From Petunia secreta (lineage: Eukaryota; Streptophyta; Magnoliopsida; Solanales; Solanaceae), in NCBI GenBank assembly GCA_029990175.1, contig JARKIP010000049.1, forward strand, positions 11,634,001 through 11,698,000: a DNA stretch of 64,000 bases. Direction: 5' to 3'. How positions within the stretch are numbered: the first letter of the stretch is position 1; the number at the start of each line of letters is the position of its first letter. Positions 58,061 through 64,000 of the stretch are shown piece after piece. The notes below the pieces were generated by a model, which saw only the letters and a program-made list of their open reading frames with translations, ran no database searches and had not been told where the DNA came from. Both the position numbers and the translations under genes were made by a program.

Positions 58061-59638
58061 AATGCATGGGCGCTGAATAGTAGAAATCAAATATCAAGAG
58101 TAGATAATTTCAGTGATTTTTTTTAACACCTCAGGGGCTTGCGGCACGGTATTTGAAAGTCTCAATGTATAGTGGACCTATTCATCTAGCTTTCTTGACT
58201 TAAATACTAGGCTTTTGTCTACGACATGGTTCAAATATATCTAACTCACACATTACATGTTGCGTTATAACGAACCACACATCATATATTGCGCTCTTAC
58301 CATTAAGACCAAAGCCTTTCGGTGCTTCATATATATTTCATTTCTTCTTGTCGATTTAACCTCCTTTCTTTTGTTTCTCGATCAGTGAAGATATTCTATT
58401 CATCAACATCTGGATGCATACAGAAGTGCAAAAATATCATTCCCAATCATACAATCTACTTTATATGATTGTGAATTTGACATGAGATAATTCTCTTCTC
58501 GCATCTACTCTCTATCACTAAACACAAATATTATACTTCCTAAGTCCCAATTTATACAACATACATTTCAATTTTAAGGTATTCTGAAATATTTCAAACA
58601 TGAATTTTCAAATTCTAGTACTATTAAACTTTCAATTCTCAATAGTGGGATATCATTGGGTATGTTGTTGTAGTATTAAATTTTCATTATTTATGAAAAT
58701 TCAATTTGTGTAAATAATATACAATAATGAAGTGAAATGGCTAGGCTCCCCTATTACCTTTCCTTTCAGTGATATATTTTGCCTTAGCACTTACGGAGTA
58801 GACGTCAATGGCCCCCTCTTTAGTGAGATTATATGAGCAAATGCCTGAACCAAAATATGTTATTGCTATGGGAGCCAAGCAAAAAAGCAAGGCAAGGGAT
58901 AAAGGAGAAGTATCCGGGCCATATTATAAGATTTAATGTGCAAGAATCCCACTTTAGGCTTTGCACGTGTTTACTCGTAACCTTTTTCACTTGGAAATGT
59001 ACGCCAAAACTGAAATGTTGGTTTTGAGTCAATTACTATATGAAAAGCCAAGAGACTTTTGGTCTTTCTCAAAGATCTGGTTTTCTCAATCAAGAGACTC
59101 TTGGTTTTTCTCAAATGTTAGACTCAAAAGTCTCTTGGTTTTTCATAAAGTTGACTCAAAACTAAGAGACTTTTGGTTTTCCTTTTGCAGATATCATTTG
59201 TGAATGTCAAGAATATCATCAGAGGAAGAGCTTGTTTGGCAAATTTCCAAGATCTGCTTAATCTTTTCTCCAAAAAAAAAAAAAAAAAAAGAAGCTTTTT
59301 GGTTGATAGAGTTTGAAAAAATGTTACGTTCACATAGAAGCTACAGCATTTTACGCAGTTCAAGTAATACATTCTCTATGTATTGTACAACCTTCTTTCA
59401 GGTTGCCTTGGCCCATCATTGCCACTATGACTCTGTTGCCCATTTTGAAATAAATTCATACATTAAACTTTACTACACTGGTCACAGAGAGACCAACTAC
59501 GAAACAGATATTGTGATATACAACTATATTATCATCACCCAAAAAGGGGCTAGGTTCATGTTCTACAGCATGGCATTGAGAAAGCATATATATTCCAAAA
59601 CAGTTGACAAGTAATATAAATTCACCAGCATCAACCTT
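58061..59638. other. Intergenic region between convergent helicase genes
   Basis: About 1.6 kb, AT-rich, separating the 3' ends of the middle (plus) and third (minus) helicase genes. At 59028-59190 a small fold-back repeat is built from 'ccaagagacttttgg' and its inverse. A 22-A run lies at about 59270. No gene recognised. Confidence 0.6.
59028..59190. repeat. Short fold-back repeat
   Basis: 'gagtcaattactatatgaaa' followed by 'agccaagagacttttgg' is mirrored at about 59110-59160 by 'ccaagag' in inverse with 'ttcataaagttgactca'. Further direct copies of 'aagagactcttggtttttct' lie between. Confidence 0.55.
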
Positions 59639-62600
59639 TTATTCAATCTTGAATGGAGTAACTTCTTTCTCACATTGAATCACAACATAAGAGATTTCCC
59701 AACTCTTCGGAACTTGCAAGTCCCTAAGCAAGATTTAGAAGAATTAAGATTCAGAGGAAAAGATATGTCACAAATAACATAAGGAGTATTGGAGAACTAA
59801 TTTACCCCTCTAGATACTTTTCCTTGCATCGACTGATATATTCACGGCTGTATTTTGCATATATCCCATCAAGACGTCTCATTAATGTATTGATCTCCTT
59901 TACGCGCAATATATCCCAAACCTTCAGTACTTGTGTGTACTTGGACTCCTTGGAGTCCTGATGAATATCAATGGTGCAAACAATGTAGTGGTGTTTGACT
60001 TTGAATCGCTTCACGATTTGAGATGACCTCCCACAGACTGAGTCCATATTCCTTCTCTCGGGCCGCCATTCAGCAAGTTTCAATAAACAGTTTATAATGG
60101 ATCTTTTTAAATGGGAGCATACTATTCCTTTAAATGATTTTCTTAAATCATCACCAAAGAGTACCTGGACAAAAAAGATAATGATACATGTTATTGGTCA
60201 AGGACATTTATTCAATCAATTTATTCTAACAGGCAATAGATAATCAAGAAGTACATGCTAGCAGGCCTTAAGTGATAAGTAAGAATCCGCAATTACAGTG
60301 ACAGAGACAAGAATATCACAAGTTGGAATCCATCACAGTGCAGCAGAAGAAGTTGAAAAAGAAAACTGAACCAGTGAGACAAAAGAAAGATCTATTAAAT
60401 TTACAAGCAGGTCAGAGATGCAGCCTCAAAGTCCACATCTGCCAGTGCTCTTTTCACGTGCTTCGGCAAACAAATACTAGCTTCAATGTAGCTATTTCAA
60501 ATGCAAGTTTAGACAGTATCAGGCACTTAGAATGGAGTTAGAAAGCAAACTAGAGAAGAAACAAGGAAATAACCAAAGGGGAGAGTGGAGATTACTTATG
60601 GACATCAATCTCTTCTACAATTTGAATATTCTAAAAAGAAGTTCAGGATTTTACTGGAATCAGTTCCTCTAATAGTTTTTATTTAATACCTCTAATGTAT
60701 GATTCTGCAAGGATCAAAGTATATTTACTTAACCAGCATTGTTTATGTTCCATAAAAGATGCATGACTTTTTGTTAGTGTCTGTGTACTATTAATTAATG
60801 GAGAAGGAGGTGACTGGTGTAGCTCAGCTATTGAAGCCTGTGAAAATTCTGTTACTAAATATACCCTTCTGGTATCCACTAACAAGAAAAGAAGAGCATT
60901 AAAAAGGGCACTCCATTTGGTGATTATTACTTCCTTTTAACTGCATCTTTCACTGTTCTCCATTTCTCTAATGTATTTTCGTTTACTCTCAAGTCTTGCT
61001 ATCTTTCAGTTAATGTTAGTAGAATTTACCATGCACATAGACAAGTGTACTTCTAGCTAAGGCAATACTACATGTACCTTCCATCTTTGACATTTGAACA
61101 ACATAAGATTACCATCGAGCAAACGATCAAGTTGATCATTCTCGTCCTTCATATCTGAAATGGCCTTCCTCATACGAGCTTCTTCCTTCATATGTAAAAT
61201 GGTATTCCTCATACCACTATCTTCATGAGCATGAAAGAAGCAATTATGATCTTTGGCATCATGAACTACTGCTGTCCAAATAGAGTTGCTCTTTATGAGT
61301 GTCTCTTCATTGCCTAGAATCCAAAGATGATGACTACAGAAGGATCATAAGCAGAGATCTTTTGTCCAATTGGAAAAATTACAAGTTTGTCAAATCATAA
61401 ATCCAGAATCCTTACCGAGCTCGGGTCAAAGCAACATTAGTCCTTTGAGGACTAGAAAGGAAACCAATGGACCCAGCAGGATTAGATCTCACTGTAGATA
61501 TTATTACAATATCTTCTTCTCCACCTTGAAAGCCATCAACAGACTTGACCTTAACTACAAATCCATAACCCTTCTCATACTCCCAATCAATTTTGTCTTG
61601 GATCGTCTCAACTTGAGCAGAATAGGGTGAAATAACTCCTACCGTAAGCTTTTCTCTCGAAACAGTCCACACTGAACAAATTAGATGAAAGGAAAAATAT
61701 GTTGAGGCACATGGAATCAACAGATTAGCCTACGCCGAAAGAGAAGGAAGCTTGCATTTAACTTTATGAGTCCAAGCCATATGCCTCACACTCATGTATA
61801 GAAAAGGAGCAGAACTATCATGGATTTCTGTTCGGTAAAGCTTAGTTGGAAGGACTGTACTCAAAGTACCACGGGTATAAGTTCATGGCCAGTTTAGATT
61901 TCTGCCATTAGGATTTGTACAACGTTTTTCTAGTATGTTAGAAGCTTACAATACTTTCCATATTTAAACATGTTTCGGCCGCCATAAATTATGTGCCGAA
62001 TATATAATCAAGTTAGCTACTAACCCTGGTGTCACTTTCCTTTTCAGATATTATTGGGGTTGACCCTTATCAAATTAAATTTACAGGGATGAAATCTAGT
62101 CGCCACATTTTCAGTGGATCCCTATCCAATTACTTAACAAACTAGACCATGTGACAGTAATATTTTAACACAATTGTCACTTTCAATAAGGAACTATATT
62201 AGCAGATGCCAGATGACAGACAAAGGGTAAACATTCCAGCAAAGGATTATTTTTTTCCTTAAAATTAGACAAGATCAAGCTGTAAATGGGAAGAGAAGAA
62301 AAAAAGCATTCAAGAAAACATTCTAACAGAAGTTTAGGGTCCATGATGACATACCTTTGTATAAACTTTCCACTATCTTCATTACCAAAGCCACTTCAAC
62401 CATATTTCTTAGACTTTTCCCTACTTCATCCAGCTCTTCTCTTCCCCAGTCAATATTTATAAAGGAATATGCACCAAAAAGCTTCCCTGGAAGATACTGT
62501 TTCTCATAGGTTTCACACTGGACATTAGGGCCATCCAAGAGTTGCTTCATGTAGAAATTTGAATTTGGAAACTGACTAATTAATGGATGCATTCTGTACT

Positions 62601-63969
62601 GTACATTAAGCAGGTGTCTAGGATAGCCCAGTGAACTCAGCCTTTCAAATAAGCTTCTACCAAAGCCAGCTTTTTCAGAAACCTTTGACAATTTTATGTA
62701 TTAGACTATTAGTATATACCAAGAAGATATCACATGCCAAAATATGTTTTAGTTCCTCTAAATGGAAGTCACTGGTGTACTTACTTTGCTAATGACCCTG
62801 GCGGGCAATTGACGTTCATCACCAGCAAGAACCACGTGCCTCAATCCTGGAAATTGAAGGGAAATGATTGACTCACTCTCCCTCAGCTGGGCTGCTTCAT
62901 CGATGACCAGTAAGTCAAATGGTTCAATTTCCATTAGGTGCATATTATATGATCTACAAACAGTAGAAAAAATTAAGGAAGCTGATTGGATACAGAACTC
63001 CATTACTGAATGTTTACTTGTTGGACTCGGAAGACATAACTTGTCGAGCGACAGCTCCAGATCCTTCAGTAGAAGAAGGCACTCCCTCATCAAGTGAACC
63101 AGTGGCTTATCCCAAAATGACTCAGAAGAAACTTTATCCATTTTGTCACTTGAAAAGAGCTTATCCTGTTCTAGAGAGCCCACATTCTTTTCATACAAAA
63201 GAGATTCAATTCTTTCAAGTAGGGTAATAAGATAAACCATGTTATCAATCTCTAAAAAGATACGCCTTGATACGTGAGTGTACAGTATGTAGATACAGCT
63301 TTTGAGGGATGAAGATATAGGTCCAATAGCGGATCTAGCAAAGTCAATGAAGGAAGAGGATTCTACTTTTGGCTTCCATGCTTCATCTTGAGCATTAGAA
63401 TCTTTCATTTTAACCAATCCATTTTCCACGTAGTTACAGTACTCAGCCAGAAAGTCTTCAAAAAAAGTGATCATCTTGGTTATGCAGTGTTTCCAACCAT
63501 TCCTTGGTTGCAAGAACTCTACAAGCTTGAGAACACGATTATGCAGGTTGATCTCCTCAATTAACTGTCCATGCCTCTCCACCAAATTCTTGTTTCCGAA
63601 TAAGAGAATGTCACCCAAAGGATAAAAGTATTGCATCTTCACAGATTTCTTTTTGTAGGATTCTCTGACCAGTTCACTGACTCGATAGGCGACCTCTGTA
63701 ATTGCTACATTTGTTGAGGCACAAGTAAGAGTCCTGCGCTTCATTTTTAACAGATGAAAGAGCATCACGCTAATAGTTCTCGTCTTTCCAGTACCAGGCG
63801 GACCCCAAATCAGTTCTAGAGAAGACTTGTGAACGCAGCTCATTTTATGAAGAACAGACAAAATTGCATTTCTTTGGGATTCATTCAACTTTGCCAACAG
63901 ACTATCTCCAAATTCTTCAGCTGCTACAATTCTTGTATCTAAGTAACAATGTTCACATTCTTCCTCAAC
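59639..63969 (-). CDS. SEN1/UPF1-like superfamily 1 helicase, third copy (5' end outside window)
   Basis: Minus-strand exons matching exons 3-8 of the middle copy: 63969-62785, 62682-62355, 61671-61416, 61333-61078, 60164-59806 and 59723-59639, all with GT-AG borders and matching phases. Walker A GPPGTGKT, VIDEAAQLRESES, GDERQLP, YRMHPLISQFPNSNFY, SVDGFQGGEEDIVIIST and NVALTRARHHLWILGNEETL are present. The C-terminus reads QVPKSWEISYVVIQCEKEVT and ends FKIE. Exon 6 is 39 bases longer than in the middle copy, adding a charged segment (MKEEARMRKAISDMK). No inactivating change was seen. It is clearly more diverged from the other two than they are from each other. Exons 1 and 2 must lie beyond 64000. 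Confidence 0.87.
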
Positions 63970-64000
63970 CTGCAACACAGAATAGAATTTCAAGAAAAAC

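Overview
The window is plant nuclear DNA, most likely from a Solanaceae species. The evidence is AT-rich intergenic sequence, GT-AG introns, an NB-ARC-LRR gene of the potato R1-like type, an intronless mitochondrial PPR gene, and dense plant transposons (Copia, L1-type LINE, Mutator-like, hAT-like and Tourist-like elements). The family assignment is inferred from gene and repeat types, not from a database match.

Host genes. There are three paralogues of a plant SEN1/UPF1-like superfamily 1 helicase (exons 5134-1 on minus and cut by the window edge; 51400-58060 on plus, complete, 8 exons, 1015 codons plus stop; 63969-59639 on minus, 5' end outside the window). There are two copies of an R1-like NB-ARC-LRR gene (7122-9377 plus, open; 46225-44300 minus, pseudogene), one PPR gene (13001-11301 minus), and two exon-like pieces of an unrecognised gene just below it (11285-10737 minus).

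Architecture. Helicase and NLR on the left (about 1-10150) and on the right (about 30660-58060) form one ancient inverted duplication. The gene order is mirrored, and the shared flanking sequence continues past the NLR 3' end. The right arm has been split by at least six insertions that the left arm lacks: three Mutator-like elements at 30771-36602, 36654-37297 and 37389-38573, a Copia element at 39045-44256, a probable solo LTR in the NLR at about 44598-44994, and another Mutator-like element at 46577-50513. A further small scrap of the arm lies at about 14255-14340.

Mobile DNA. The spacer (about 10-30 kb) holds a decayed autonomous-type Mutator-like element (14375-19891), a decayed L1-type LINE with an RNase H domain (about 21800-27397) and several short inverted-repeat elements. 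Many of these have readable target-site duplications. Two independent Mutator-like elements (14375-19891 and 46577-50513) share a layout: a MuDR-type transposase gene, and a convergent small gene near the opposite terminus that encodes a GRF-type zinc finger. It is decayed in the first element and open in the second, where it ends in a hydrophobic tail. A third element (30771-36602) carries side-by-side fragments of a CDC20 WD40 gene and a GRAS gene, so it is a Pack-MULE. These two observations are the most interesting in the window.

How the genes fit together. The helicases are predicted nuclear RNA/DNA helicases of unknown specific role. The NLR is a predicted intracellular immune receptor but lacks its N-terminal domain. 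The PPR protein is a predicted organellar RNA-binding protein. Nothing suggests they act in one pathway; they are neighbours because of local duplication.
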